A stretch of 64,000 nt of DNA, taken from assembly GCA_964529445.1 (NCBI GenBank), contig CAZGWJ010000003.1, forward strand, positions 15,672 to 79,671, in the 5' to 3' direction. The position numbers were made by a program, and so were the translations under genes. This DNA is from CAZGWJ01 sp964529445 (lineage in GTDB: Bacteria; Oederibacteriota; Muellerivitia; Muellerivitales; Muellerivitaceae). Below the pieces are notes generated by a model. The model searched no databases, was not told the origin of the DNA, and saw only the letters and a program-made list of their open reading frames with translations. Positions 40,076 to 48,847 of the stretch are shown here, piece after piece. The first letter of the stretch is position 1; the number at the start of each line of letters is the position of its first letter.

Positions 40076-42022
40076 ATGACCCTAAAACGCAAGCCCGGCC
40101 GAAACGATCCTTGTTTCTGTGGCTCAGGTAAGAAATTTAAGAAATGCTGTCTGTCACGATCCCGCGGCATTGCTACACCACATCCTAGAGGGTTTAAAAT
40201 CGAGAAATCGTTTGACGCAGGCACCGACAACAAATTTATATCAAGGCTTTCCATTGGTTTAGGCGAATTATTCGAATTCTCCGACTTTTCAAAAGATTTG
40301 AAAAGACAAACGTTCGAGATATTACATTCAATCTCGAAAGAGCTCGTATTAGCCGAAAGAATATTTGATCCTATCAATCAAGAAGTTATCAGTTTATTGA
40401 AGTCCTTAAATGATACAGGCATTCCGATCGAAAAGAATGGGATTCCAACCATTCCCGTCAAATGCACTCGCCTTCACACAACAAATGATTTTTTCGAACA
40501 CGCCGAAACAATTCTTCTCTCATTTTTCAAGTTAATCAATCTCATCCTTGGCACCCACATCCCTCACAGTAATCCGGCGCAATTATACGGCTTCGCGCTC
40601 ACCAAGTTTGGAGAAGATCACACTTTGACAAAGTTGCTCAAAGATGACCACATATGGATTTCAGAACTTGAAGAGTATATTGTTCAATCAAAGATGCCAG
40701 CATTCATTGATTCTCTATCGGATTTCCGCGCCAGTTATGACCCCGAGAAAGATCTTGTCACCATCATCCCACCCTCATTTTCAAACGGGAAAGACATTGT
40801 CGACACCCTAAAGCCTACAATACATAACCTATTTACTTTCGTTGAAGAAATCAGCGCTTTCATCCTGGCAGAACACCTTGATAGACGATTATGCATTTAC
40901 GATATCCCCGAAGCTTCCCGATCTGAATATTACCCGGGACGTTTTAGGGTCGGGGTTAGACCTCAAACCGACATCGAGTCATTAAAAGACGACCCCACAC
41001 TATCAAAGATATATCGTCTCGGCGGCCGCTTATTTCACATGAGAGAAAAAATCAGAGAAGAATCTTACGGTTCTCTACGCCCCATTATCCATTGCGAATT
41101 CCAAGGAATGATGCACGTTGCCGCATATAACAGGATGTATAGAGGCAAGTGGAAAACATTTGTGGATTTTCTTCTCGATTACATAAAAATGACCTTTGGC
41201 AAGGAATGGTGGTCTAAACAAGCCGGTTTACCGATAGAAAATCGATCGCCGGTATTAATCTGGGCTGAAAAAGCTTATCTATTCCAGAAATCCCATTCAA
41301 ACCAACCACAACCCGACGGTTGTTATGAATCAGAGCCCAATGGGCCAATGTTTACTTACTTAAGCTTGGCCTACGATTTGTTTGTATTAGAAGACAATCA
41401 TCTTTTGCAGAAATCATTGATCAACAGAATGAAACAGTCGGATATAACAAACTTTTGGGGCGCGCGTTACGAAGCTAAAGTAGCTGCAATTCTTATAAAA
41501 TCCGGATTCAACATTAGTTATGAAGACGAGAGGGATGGGACAAATAAGCACCCAGAGTTCATAGCCACTTACCGCAAAACTGGCGAACAGATTGCTGTTG
41601 AAGCAAAAAAACGAAATAGAACGGTTGTTCCCCCAAATGAAAAAGAAATCCGTTTGGGAATTGTCGGCCTTCTCAAAAGCGCTGTAAGCAAGTTCAACAA
41701 TATACCTTTAGTAGTATTCCTAGAACTCGACTTGCCGCCAATACACGGTAATCTGTTCCAAAAACCATGGTTTAAAGAGTTATTGGAATCTCATGAAAAA
41801 GCAGGTGTAAGAGATGTGGACGGGAAGGACCTTTGCAATATGATCGTTTTTACCAATGACCCAGTTGAAGATCCAACCGAGCCTAATAAATACCCGGCTC
41901 ATAGCGACGTCGAGACAATTTCGATGGTACCCAAAGCATCGACAACTTCTTCAGAACCCCTCTACAGGATTATGTCGTTTGTCCGAAAGCGTGCGCTCAT
42001 ACCCAATTGGTTCGACGAGTAA
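40076..42022 (+). CDS. SEC-C motif protein with C-terminal nuclease-like domain
   Basis: A 648-residue protein. The first 25 residues hold a SEC-C zinc motif (PGRNDPCFCGSGKKFKKCC), often found at protein ends where it binds zinc and partner proteins. The middle 400 residues are unassigned. Residues about 460-530 look like a PD-(D/E)XK nuclease: FWGARYEAKVAAILIKSGF, KHPEFIATY and QIAVEAKKRNR. No ribosome binding site precedes the ATG; instead TAATAT lies 7 bases upstream, so the mRNA may be leaderless. It sits between integrase and protease genes, a typical cargo position. Confidence 0.6.
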   Translation: MTLKRKPGRNDPCFCGSGKKFKKCCLSRSRGIATPHPRGFKIEKSFDAGTDNKFISRLSIGLGELFEFSDFSKDLKRQTFEILHSISKELVLAERIFDPINQEVISLLKSLNDTGIPIEKNGIPTIPVKCTRLHTTNDFFEHAETILLSFFKLINLILGTHIPHSNPAQLYGFALTKFGEDHTLTKLLKDDHIWISELEEYIVQSKMPAFIDSLSDFRASYDPEKDLVTIIPPSFSNGKDIVDTLKPTIHNLFTFVEEISAFILAEHLDRRLCIYDIPEASRSEYYPGRFRVGVRPQTDIESLKDDPTLSKIYRLGGRLFHMREKIREESYGSLRPIIHCEFQGMMHVAAYNRMYRGKWKTFVDFLLDYIKMTFGKEWWSKQAGLPIENRSPVLIWAEKAYLFQKSHSNQPQPDGCYESEPNGPMFTYLSLAYDLFVLEDNHLLQKSLINRMKQSDITNFWGARYEAKVAAILIKSGFNISYEDERDGTNKHPEFIATYRKTGEQIAVEAKKRNRTVVPPNEKEIRLGIVGLLKSAVSKFNNIPLVVFLELDLPPIHGNLFQKPWFKELLESHEKAGVRDVDGKDLCNMIVFTNDPVEDPTEPNKYPAHSDVETISMVPKASTTSSEPLYRIMSFVRKRALIPNWFDE

Positions 42023-42136
42023 TAACACGCATGTTCTCCATTAATGCCCCGCCTAATAAATCCTCTAAACTTTGGGCATATATAGAATGCATTCGGGTCA
42101 AATGTAACAAAGTAAAATACCGACGCGAGATCACCA

Positions 42137-42790
42137 ATGCCACTCGGAATTAGAATCAATAACACTACTGATCAAATCCTTCAACAAAGAATCAACAATT
42201 ACCCTCAGCAAATAATTTTGGCAAGTCGTTTTTATAACGGGACACTCAACGCCAATCAACAAGCACATTTCATAGATACTCCAAATCGTCCCATTGGCCG
42301 TCAAATTTCCCATTGGAGTTGCGTTCCTGCATGTTTGGAAATTATGAATTACTTATGGTTCGGAAGCCCCATTACAATACCAATCCAAGATCGAATAAAC
42401 CCTCTCCCATTCCACGAATGGGCTCAAAACAACCCCACCGGTGATATACGTTGTGTTTTTATGCCTTGTTCGCCCGCCACGAATATACGTGTTTACTCCG
42501 CGCTTCAATGTGCCAGGGATATCCAACCTCAATTCGTACGTGCCACTAATTTCTATGAAGTTTCTCGTATAGCGCCAACTACATTTCTTTCACATTGGGC
42601 AATACTTGTAGAGCATCAGGATTTTGACCGCAACGGACAAAATCACCGACATGCCACCGTATTGTGTGCGTGGGATCTCAACAATGTTTTTCTCGCATGC
42701 CCAGCGGAGAACAGCACAGGAATAATGCCGCTAAATTGGACTGACTTTGCAGCAACTATTCCAAATCTTTCCATCATTCGTCCAACCTAG
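42137..42790 (+). CDS. Putative C39/papain-like cysteine protease
   Basis: A 217-residue protein without a signal peptide. The papain-like pattern is visible: Gln56 and Cys62 in RQISHWSCVPACLEIMNY, then His172 and Asp180 in NHRHATVLCAWDLNN. These match the Gln (oxyanion), Cys, His and Asp of C39-like peptidases. It is the last gene before the tRNA. It could be the effector of the small cargo module with the SEC-C gene (114 bases upstream), or an unrelated single gene. Activity is predicted only. Confidence 0.55.
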   Translation: MPLGIRINNTTDQILQQRINNYPQQIILASRFYNGTLNANQQAHFIDTPNRPIGRQISHWSCVPACLEIMNYLWFGSPITIPIQDRINPLPFHEWAQNNPTGDIRCVFMPCSPATNIRVYSALQCARDIQPQFVRATNFYEVSRIAPTTFLSHWAILVEHQDFDRNGQNHRHATVLCAWDLNNVFLACPAENSTGIMPLNWTDFAATIPNLSIIRPT

Positions 42791-42870
42791 AGCGCGTCAA
42801 CACAAGAATGTTTATTACTTGTTGTTTTAAAGGTAGATGAAAAGGTAGATCCCGGAACTTAATCCAAACC

Positions 42871-42909
42871 TAAAAACAAAAAGCCCCAGGAACACTGCGT
42901 TCCTGGGGC
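42871..42909 (-). terminator. Rho-independent terminator of tRNA-Gly
   Basis: On the minus strand, GCCCCAGGAAC, a 5-base loop and GTTCCTGGGGC form an 11-bp perfect stem, followed by TTTTTGTTTTT. It lies 10 bases beyond the tRNA 3' end. Confidence 0.85.
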
Positions 42910-42914
42910 ACGAT

Positions 42915-42990
<76 letters not shown>

Positions 42991-43056
42991 GTCGGAACGG
43001 CGGTTCAGGCGCCGTATTCTACGCGACCTCCATGGATTTTCAACCCCATCAAGGCC

Positions 43057-44916
43057 TTAGTTTTGCCCGAGCTTCTTGAGGGACTGCAGTTTCACCATAG
43101 CCTTGTCGATGTTCTTCTGGGCGTTCGTGTAACCCGGGTCCAGTCGCAGGCATTCCTTCCAGCTGGTAATGGCCTCGTTGATCTTGCCGTTGATGTAGAG
43201 GTTCACGCCGTCGTAATAAAGGGTCTTCACCTTCTCCGAATCGGCCTTGGCCTGGGACTGCTGGCCGGTCAACCGCTTGATGTAGTCGTTGGCCAGGGCG
43301 TTGTCCTCCTCCAGGGCCACGACCTTCAGGAACCTTTCCCGGGCCTTGTCCTTCTGTCCCGCCGCGAAGAGGGATTCGCCCTCGTCCAGCGTCTCCTTCA
43401 CGTAGGAACGCATCCGGGAACGGGCACGGAACAGGAGGTTGGACGCCTCGGCGGACGAGGGATCGATCCGCTTCGCCTCCTCGAGGGAATGGATGGCCCG
43501 CCGGAAATCCTTCGCATCGGTCGCCTTCTTCCCGGCCGCCACGGCCTTGTCGTAGGCCGTCTTCTGGGCCGTCTTGGCCTTGGCCAGCGCGGCCTTGGCC
43601 TTGGCGTCCGCGTTGTTCTCGCGCAAGGCCGCCCGGAACTTCTGGATGGCCGCGGGATAATCCTTGGCGGCCAGGTATTCGTTGCCCTGTTCGAGGAAAG
43701 ACCCCACCTTCTCGCTTCGCTTCAGGACCATCTTCTGTTTCGCCGCTTTCGCCTCAGCGTTGTTCGGGTCCATGGCCAGGGCCAGGTCCAACTCCCTCAG
43801 GGCGTCCACGTTGCGGCCCTTCCGGATGTACTCCCGGCCCGCCGCCAAGTGCTTGTCGACTTCACCCTTCAACTTGGACTCGGCGTCCTCGATGAAGGCC
43901 TTGGCCTCCTTGTGGTCGTTCTGGTACCGAAGCACGGCCTTCCATTCCTTGATCGCTCCGGAATACTCGTTGTCGAGGTAGAGATTGCTTCCGCGCTCCA
44001 TGTGATTGTTGATGGCCGCGGCGATGGCCTGCACCTGGCCCGTTGCAGCGCTCGAGTCCTTGGGATCGATCTTCAGCGCGGCACCGAACGCTTCCGCCGA
44101 ACGGTCGTACTGGCCGTTGTCGAGGTAAGCGACCGCCATGTTGAAATAAAGTTCAGGGTCATTCTTCTCCAGTTTCAGGGAGGACTCGTACCGGGAGATG
44201 GCTTCCTTGAACTTGCCCTGGTTGTAGTAGGAAAAGCCCAGGAACTTAAGGGCCTGGGCATCCTTGGGCCTGATCTTGAGCGCCTTCTCCCAGGAGGCTG
44301 CGGCGTTCGTGAAGTCCTTGGTCCGGAAGTACACCACACCGAGATTGTTGTGGGCATCGGCGTTCTTCGGATCGGCCGCCAGCAGGTTCTTGAGGGCCGT
44401 GATGGCCTCCGGATACCGTTTCTGATCGATGTAGAGCTTGGAGAGGTTCTGGTTGGCCACCTTCGCGGCGTCCTTGTTGTTCGGGAACGCCTTGAGATAG
44501 TCCTGGTAGGACTTCTCGGCCTTGTCGTATTCCTTCATGTACAGGTAACAGTTGCCCAGCAGTTGCCCGGCGCTCTGATTCTGAGGGTTGTAGGAGAGCG
44601 CTTTCTTGAAGGATTCGGCGGCCTTCTTGTGGTCCTTCTTGAAATAGGCCTGCACGCCCCGGGTGGTCTCCAGCATCTCCTTGGCCGTTTTGTCCTTCGA
44701 ATCGAGTTTCACCGCCTGCTCGAAGGAGGGCAAGGCCTCGTCGAAGCTCTGCCGGTTGAAATGCAGCAGGCCCAGGTTGAAATGGGCCACCGCGTCCTTC
44801 GGATTCGCCTGGACGGCGGCTTTCGCCGCGTCGAGCGCCCGATCCTGTGCCCGCAAGGTGGCGGGGGCCAACAGGACGGCAAGGACAGCAACCATCAGGA
44901 GGCGGGTGATCTTCAT
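43057..44916 (-). CDS. Exported TPR-repeat protein
   Basis: A 619-residue protein with a signal peptide (MKITRLLMVAVLAVLLAPAT, cleavage near LRAQ) and about a dozen tetratricopeptide repeats, for example AVAHFNLGLLHFNRQSFDEA and AHNNLGVVYFRTKDFTNAAA. TPRs form helical scaffolds for protein complexes. The start with GAGAGGG upstream is preferred to an ATG 15 bases earlier. It is the third gene of the operon with the PorV-OmpA barrel and the lipoprotein, so a periplasmic scaffold in envelope assembly or secretion is plausible. Confidence 0.8.
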   Translation of the reverse strand: MKITRLLMVAVLAVLLAPATLRAQDRALDAAKAAVQANPKDAVAHFNLGLLHFNRQSFDEALPSFEQAVKLDSKDKTAKEMLETTRGVQAYFKKDHKKAAESFKKALSYNPQNQSAGQLLGNCYLYMKEYDKAEKSYQDYLKAFPNNKDAAKVANQNLSKLYIDQKRYPEAITALKNLLAADPKNADAHNNLGVVYFRTKDFTNAAASWEKALKIRPKDAQALKFLGFSYYNQGKFKEAISRYESSLKLEKNDPELYFNMAVAYLDNGQYDRSAEAFGAALKIDPKDSSAATGQVQAIAAAINNHMERGSNLYLDNEYSGAIKEWKAVLRYQNDHKEAKAFIEDAESKLKGEVDKHLAAGREYIRKGRNVDALRELDLALAMDPNNAEAKAAKQKMVLKRSEKVGSFLEQGNEYLAAKDYPAAIQKFRAALRENNADAKAKAALAKAKTAQKTAYDKAVAAGKKATDAKDFRRAIHSLEEAKRIDPSSAEASNLLFRARSRMRSYVKETLDEGESLFAAGQKDKARERFLKVVALEEDNALANDYIKRLTGQQSQAKADSEKVKTLYYDGVNLYINGKINEAITSWKECLRLDPGYTNAQKNIDKAMVKLQSLKKLGQN

Positions 44917-44967
44917 TCGGTTCCCTCTCATCGGAAGTCCGGCGGCAGGAAGCCGTCCGGCGACCCG

Positions 44968-46176
44968 TCAGTATTTCGCTACATCCAGCACCAGGACGCC
45001 TTCGAAGTCCTTCCCCTTGGCGTCCCGGAACCGGTAACGGATCATGGTCCCGTCGGCTGACCAAAGCAGATTCGTCCCGGAAGGAAGCCCCTTGCTGCCC
45101 TTCAGCATGCTCTTGTTCGTCCCGTCGGAATTGATGAGCCAGATGTTCCCTTCCCAGACAAAGGCGATCTTGTTGCCCGACGGATGATAGACGGCTTGCG
45201 CGCCCAGCGTGTTCCGTGTCGTCGAAAACAGGCGCCGGGGAACGGGTTTCTTAGCCTCAGCTTTTTCCAGCGTTCTTGAAGTACCCCGGACGCGGCGATA
45301 GACGAATTCCCGGGAATCCGGCGACCAGGAAGGCAGTGCCGCCCCCTGCGTGCCGGCGACAGGACGGAACGTCACTTCCTTCTCCTTGGGGCCGGGCGCT
45401 TTTCCCAGCCACAAGAGAGGAACCCCATCCCGACCGGATTTCAAGCGGAGTAAAAATTGCCGGTCCGGGGACGGGAGGGTTCCCTTGTCCACCGTGAAGG
45501 GAGGCGGGAAATCGGATTCATATCCCTTGTGGTAAGGAACCTCCTCCCGCACCACGATCGCGATGGCGTCGGCGCTTGCAATGGCCCCGGCGCGGCCCAC
45601 GCGGTCCACCAGGGATTCCACCTTGGCTCGGGTGTCGGTGGGAAGGAAGACGGAAGGATAGGTCTTCAGGATGGCATTGGCCGCCTGATCGGCCTTCTTG
45701 AAATCACGCTGGTTGAAGTAGGCCGTGGCGGTCAGGTACTGCGCATCCGTCAGGGCCTGGATGGCCTGGCGGATATTATCCCGCCCCAGGTAAAGGTTCA
45801 AGGCCTTCTCGTAGCATTCCAGACCCTTGGACGGGTCCTTGAGGCGATCCATGTAGAGGGCGCCCAAGTCCAGGAGTGCGTCCACCTCCTCGCGGGATCC
45901 CGGATATTGCCCGCTCACCCGCCGATACCAGGCGATGGCACCCTCGTAATCGCCCTGGTGGTCCAGGGCCTTCGCGGTCCGATAGCAAGCCCAGGCCGAG
46001 AGTTCACCGGACGGATGCTCCTTCATGTAGGCCTGGTACTCGAGCACGGCCTTCGCATGCTGACCGGCATTCTCGGCGGTCGCGGCCTTCTCCAGCGAAG
46101 GAGTCGGCTTGCATCCAGAGAGCATGCCGGACGCAAGGATCACCAGGAGCAACGAGCTCAGTTTGACGATTCTCAT
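44968..46176 (-). CDS. Lipoprotein with TPR and beta-propeller regions
   Basis: A 402-residue protein with a lipoprotein signal ending LASGMLSGC (lipobox LSGC). Residues 30-190 hold TPR-like helical repeats (HAKAVLEYQAYMKEHPSGEL, YEGAIAWYRRVSGQYPGSRE). Residues 230-402 resemble TolB/WD40-type blades (LPSWSPDSREFVYRR, GNKIAFVWEGNIWLINSDGT, LLWSADGTMIRYRF). The start with GGGAAGG is preferred over an in-frame ATG 18 bases upstream. It is located between the PorV-OmpA gene and the TPR gene, an envelope complex by context. Confidence 0.75.
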   Translation of the reverse strand: MRIVKLSSLLLVILASGMLSGCKPTPSLEKAATAENAGQHAKAVLEYQAYMKEHPSGELSAWACYRTAKALDHQGDYEGAIAWYRRVSGQYPGSREEVDALLDLGALYMDRLKDPSKGLECYEKALNLYLGRDNIRQAIQALTDAQYLTATAYFNQRDFKKADQAANAILKTYPSVFLPTDTRAKVESLVDRVGRAGAIASADAIAIVVREEVPYHKGYESDFPPPFTVDKGTLPSPDRQFLLRLKSGRDGVPLLWLGKAPGPKEKEVTFRPVAGTQGAALPSWSPDSREFVYRRVRGTSRTLEKAEAKKPVPRRLFSTTRNTLGAQAVYHPSGNKIAFVWEGNIWLINSDGTNKSMLKGSKGLPSGTNLLWSADGTMIRYRFRDAKGKDFEGVLVLDVAKY

Positions 46177-46190
46177 GGAGCCTTCCCGGT

Positions 46191-47954
46191 TCATTTCGTG
46201 AGAATGACGATGTCAACCCGACGGTTCTGGCGACGGGCCTCTTCGGTGTGCCGTGTGTCCAACGGCGCCGAACTGCCGTGGCCGCGGGAATACAGGTTCG
46301 TCGGGGAGATCCTGCCCTTCTCCACCAGGTAGCGCAGGACGGCATCGGCGCGCTCCTGGGACAACTGGATGTTGGCGGTTTCCGTTCCCTCGGCGTAGGC
46401 ATGCCCCTCGATGTACACCCTCGAGTTCGGGTACTTCTTGATGATCTTGACGATCTGGTCCAAATAGGCGTCGAAAGATCCCAAGCGGGAACTGCGGGCC
46501 TTGAAGAGGAGACTGGGCGCCTTGATGACGCCGGAGGGACCCAACGGCTGGACCGTTTCGGGAAGGACAGAGGGTCTCGGGGCTCCCGCGGCCCGGATCC
46601 CGGCGGCGGCCAGAAGGGTGGGATCGATGGCCTGCAGGGCCGTGGTGCGGGCCTCGCCAGCCCCGCTGAGCTTGAAGATGGGTTCGCTGGCGATGACCTG
46701 TTGGCCTTTCCGGTCGACCGTCTTGAGGTTGTAGCTCGAGAAGATGCCACCCGTGACGATGTTGCCCGCGTCGTCCTTGCCGTCCCACGTGATCTGCTTC
46801 GGAGGGACACCCTTGCCCGTGAAACGCTTGACGACATTGCCCTTGGGGTCCGTGATCTCCATGACCCAGTTCTTGATCTCCGTACGGGCCTCGGGTTTGA
46901 GGTCGAAGGTGGCCGACTTGATGGATCCCGTCTTGTAATCCGAGATCTGGGGCTTGATCTCTACCGCGACGGGCTTCTCACTCACCCCGGTCGCGCCCCT
47001 CGCTCCGCCGAAACGATAGGTCATGGAAACGCGGTGCGTGTTGCCAAGGATGCCGAAGGGGACGAGTGCGTAGTCGAACTGGACGGAGGAGAATCGGACA
47101 CCCGTCCCGAAGGAGGCGCCCACGAGATCCCCGAGGTCGTCGTCCAACTTGTCGACCTTGTACCCGCCCCGGAAGGCCACGGCGACGTCCTTGACGCCCA
47201 GCCAGATCTCGGCGCCCAGATGATACATCGGGTCGTTGTCGAGGGGTTTCTCCGCCTCCGCCGCAAGGGTGGCATGGGTGGGACGGTCCGGCCGCCAGCG
47301 CCAGGCGGCGCCGGCCCGGTAGGTGGCGGGAAGTTTCTCCTTGGCCGCATGGGCATCGTAGCTGGAGATCTGGCCGACGTTCTGGACGGACAACCCGAAC
47401 GTGAACGCGCGGTCCGTCGTGTGGAGGAGGGCGCCGGCATCGACGCCGAACCCGGTGGCTTTCGATTCCATCAGCTTGCTGGAAAGGAATTTCCCGCCCA
47501 GACCGAACGCCGCATTCTTCCCGAAGGACTGTCCGTAACCCAGGGCGAAGGCGAGGTCGGTGGCCTCCCCTGGAGTAGCCAGGGGATTATTCGTGGAATT
47601 GAAGGAGGGGACCAGGTTCAGGGCCGCGCTTGCCCCCAGGGTCCCGCCGGGCCGAAGAGGAGCCGCGAAACCGAGGAATTCGTAGTTCACGCTCTCGAAG
47701 AAGGATACGTGGTGGAAATGCAGTTCATAGAGGTCCAGCTGGCTCAGTCCCGCCGTGTTCCAATGCGTCGTGCTGACATCATCGGCGATGGCCGTGAAGG
47801 TCTCGCCGAGGGCGGCCGCCCTGACGCCTGCGGGGATCTTGAGGAACTGGCCCCCGGTACTGCTGACACCGGCGGGACGGGCGAGGGACGGGAACAACAC
47901 AGCGAATACGACAATGGGCAAAAGGAGGGATCTATTGTGGGATTTGGGGCCCAT
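46191..47954 (-). CDS. PorV/PorQ-like outer membrane barrel with OmpA C-terminal domain
   Basis: A 587-residue protein with a signal peptide (residues 1-27). Residues 28-320 fit the PorV/PorQ (FadL-like) barrel family: GVRAAALGETFTAIADDVST, HHVSFFESVNYEFLGF and LNLVPSFNSTNNP. Residues 335-430 are a FlgD-like Ig segment (ITWDGKDDAGNIVTGGIF). The last 120 residues are an OmpA peptidoglycan-binding domain (VYIEGHAYAEGTETANIQLS, ERADAVLRYLVEKGRI, ARRQNRRVDIVIL). It anchors the outer membrane to the wall. First gene of a three-gene operon with a good promoter at 47985-48013. Confidence 0.8.
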   Translation of the reverse strand: MGPKSHNRSLLLPIVVFAVLFPSLARPAGVSSTGGQFLKIPAGVRAAALGETFTAIADDVSTTHWNTAGLSQLDLYELHFHHVSFFESVNYEFLGFAAPLRPGGTLGASAALNLVPSFNSTNNPLATPGEATDLAFALGYGQSFGKNAAFGLGGKFLSSKLMESKATGFGVDAGALLHTTDRAFTFGLSVQNVGQISSYDAHAAKEKLPATYRAGAAWRWRPDRPTHATLAAEAEKPLDNDPMYHLGAEIWLGVKDVAVAFRGGYKVDKLDDDLGDLVGASFGTGVRFSSVQFDYALVPFGILGNTHRVSMTYRFGGARGATGVSEKPVAVEIKPQISDYKTGSIKSATFDLKPEARTEIKNWVMEITDPKGNVVKRFTGKGVPPKQITWDGKDDAGNIVTGGIFSSYNLKTVDRKGQQVIASEPIFKLSGAGEARTTALQAIDPTLLAAAGIRAAGAPRPSVLPETVQPLGPSGVIKAPSLLFKARSSRLGSFDAYLDQIVKIIKKYPNSRVYIEGHAYAEGTETANIQLSQERADAVLRYLVEKGRISPTNLYSRGHGSSAPLDTRHTEEARRQNRRVDIVILTK

Positions 47955-47984
47955 CGTCCACCCTGGGGGTTTATTGGAAATAGG

Positions 47985-48013
47985 ATTATAACACGTGAAA
48001 ACAGGGCCTACAA
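47985..48013 (-). promoter_or_regulatory. Sigma70-type promoter of the envelope operon
   Basis: Minus-strand TTGTAG, 17-base spacer, TATAAT, 31 bases before the start of the PorV-OmpA gene. Confidence 0.65.
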
Positions 48014-48065
48014 CGTGAACGACAACGGGATATGCAAGAAATCAGGGGTTTAGGGTCACTCGGAG

Positions 48066-48668
48066 TCATAACAAGCGGAAAAGGATCAGCATCCGGGCGG
48101 TCCCATACAGGAAATACGGTTCCCCCGGCAAAAGGAAGAACTGGTAATCGAACTGGGCATCCACCGGGGAGGCTGAAGGCCCCCGGATCAGGAGCCCCAC
48201 CCCTGCGCGAAGGGCGAACCGGGTTTCGGAGGTACCGGAATAGCTTGTCATCATTCCCTCGAAGAACCGCACCAAGTCGAGCGGCTCGATGGCAAGGCGC
48301 GAAAGTCCGACGCCGCCCTGCGCGAAGGGCGCGACGCGACCTTTCCCCGCCGAAAGGAGGGCCTTCACGCCGCCGCTGACCGTGAAACAGGAAGCCACTC
48401 CGCCGATGACGATCTGGCGCCCCCCGTCGGAATAGTACCCGCGGTCGGGCACGAAACGGCTCTTCGTCACGTCGAAAACGGCCGAGAAGCGTTCACCGAA
48501 GGAACGTTCGTAACCCGCGGCATAACCCATGCCGTCCATCCAGGGTTCGCTGAAGTCCCTCGACGCGAAAGGAACCGAATGGGAAATGCCGCCGTAGAAG
48601 GCGGATGCGGGATGGACCCGGGAGGGGAAGAGGAGGACGAACAGAACGATGATTCGAAATGCCGTCAT
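48066..48668 (-). CDS. Small outer-membrane-barrel-like protein
   Basis: A 200-residue protein with signal peptide MTAFRIIVLFVLLFPSRVHP. The mature part alternates Gly/aromatic strands (GYAAGYERSFGERFSAVFDV, FALRAGVGLLIRGPSASPVD, FDYQFFLLPGEPYFLYGT), as in OmpW/OmpA-size beta barrels. The ATG with CCGAGG upstream was chosen over a longer frame that overlaps the tRNA-Lys gene. No closer identification. Lies downstream of tRNA-Lys on the same strand. Confidence 0.6.
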   Translation of the reverse strand: MTAFRIIVLFVLLFPSRVHPASAFYGGISHSVPFASRDFSEPWMDGMGYAAGYERSFGERFSAVFDVTKSRFVPDRGYYSDGGRQIVIGGVASCFTVSGGVKALLSAGKGRVAPFAQGGVGLSRLAIEPLDLVRFFEGMMTSYSGTSETRFALRAGVGLLIRGPSASPVDAQFDYQFFLLPGEPYFLYGTARMLILFRLL

Positions 48669-48752
48669 GCAGACCTCGGGACATAACACGGATGACCGTC
48701 GAGGCATTGACCGTCCCCGCAGGGGGCCCCTCCCCTTCGGAGCGGCCCTCGG

Positions 48753-48825
48753 TGAGTCGGCCGGGAATCGAACCCGGGACAGCCACATTAAAAGTGTGGT
48801 GCTCTACCAACTGAGCTACCGACTC
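48753..48825 (-). tRNA. tRNA-Lys(TTT)
   Basis: Complete 73-base cloverleaf on the minus strand: acceptor GAGTCGG/CCGACTC, D arm GCTC...GAGC, anticodon stem CCACA/TGTGG with loop CTTTTAA (anticodon TTT), T arm CCGGG-TTCGATT-CCCGG, discriminator A. It begins 22 bases after purA, so it is probably transcribed through from that gene or from a promoter inside it. Confidence 0.95.
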
Positions 48826-48847
48826 ACCCATGGCCCCTTGGGGACCT

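Larger units (their letters stand above)
1..42870. mobile_element. Probable genomic/defence island (left end outside window)
   Basis: This stretch carries restriction-like enzymes, a toxin-antitoxin pair, a CARF protein and several nucleases, and it ends with an excisionase-like gene and a tyrosine recombinase about 3 kb from a tRNA-Gly gene. Base composition is patchy, with a strongly AT-rich block at 5.3-9.1 kb, while the DNA right of the tRNA is uniformly GC-rich and housekeeping. The boundary next to the tRNA is inferred. The hairpin directly downstream of the tRNA looks like its own terminator, so the junction probably lies just left of it. I found no second copy of the tRNA 3' end inside the window, so the other attachment site should be to the left. 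Confidence 0.55.

Noticed and set aside
40024..40377. 117-codon minus-strand frame
   Set aside because: It covers the start of the SEC-C gene, whose zinc motif makes the plus strand the coding one.
42829..42850. Direct repeat AAAGGTAGAT, two copies 12 bases apart, as an attachment core
   Set aside because: Too short and too close together, with no matching copy noticed elsewhere; kept only as a curiosity near the island end.
43004..43026. Hairpin ACGGCG...CGCCGT as a terminator of the TPR operon
   Set aside because: Six-base stem with no T-run; too weak to list.
43063..45060. 665-codon plus-strand frame opposite the TPR gene
   Set aside because: It is the antisense of regular TPR codons in GC-rich DNA; the minus strand has a signal peptide and clear TPR repeats.
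46248..48053. 601-codon plus-strand frame
   Set aside because: Antisense shadow of the PorV-OmpA gene, with no recognisable domain.
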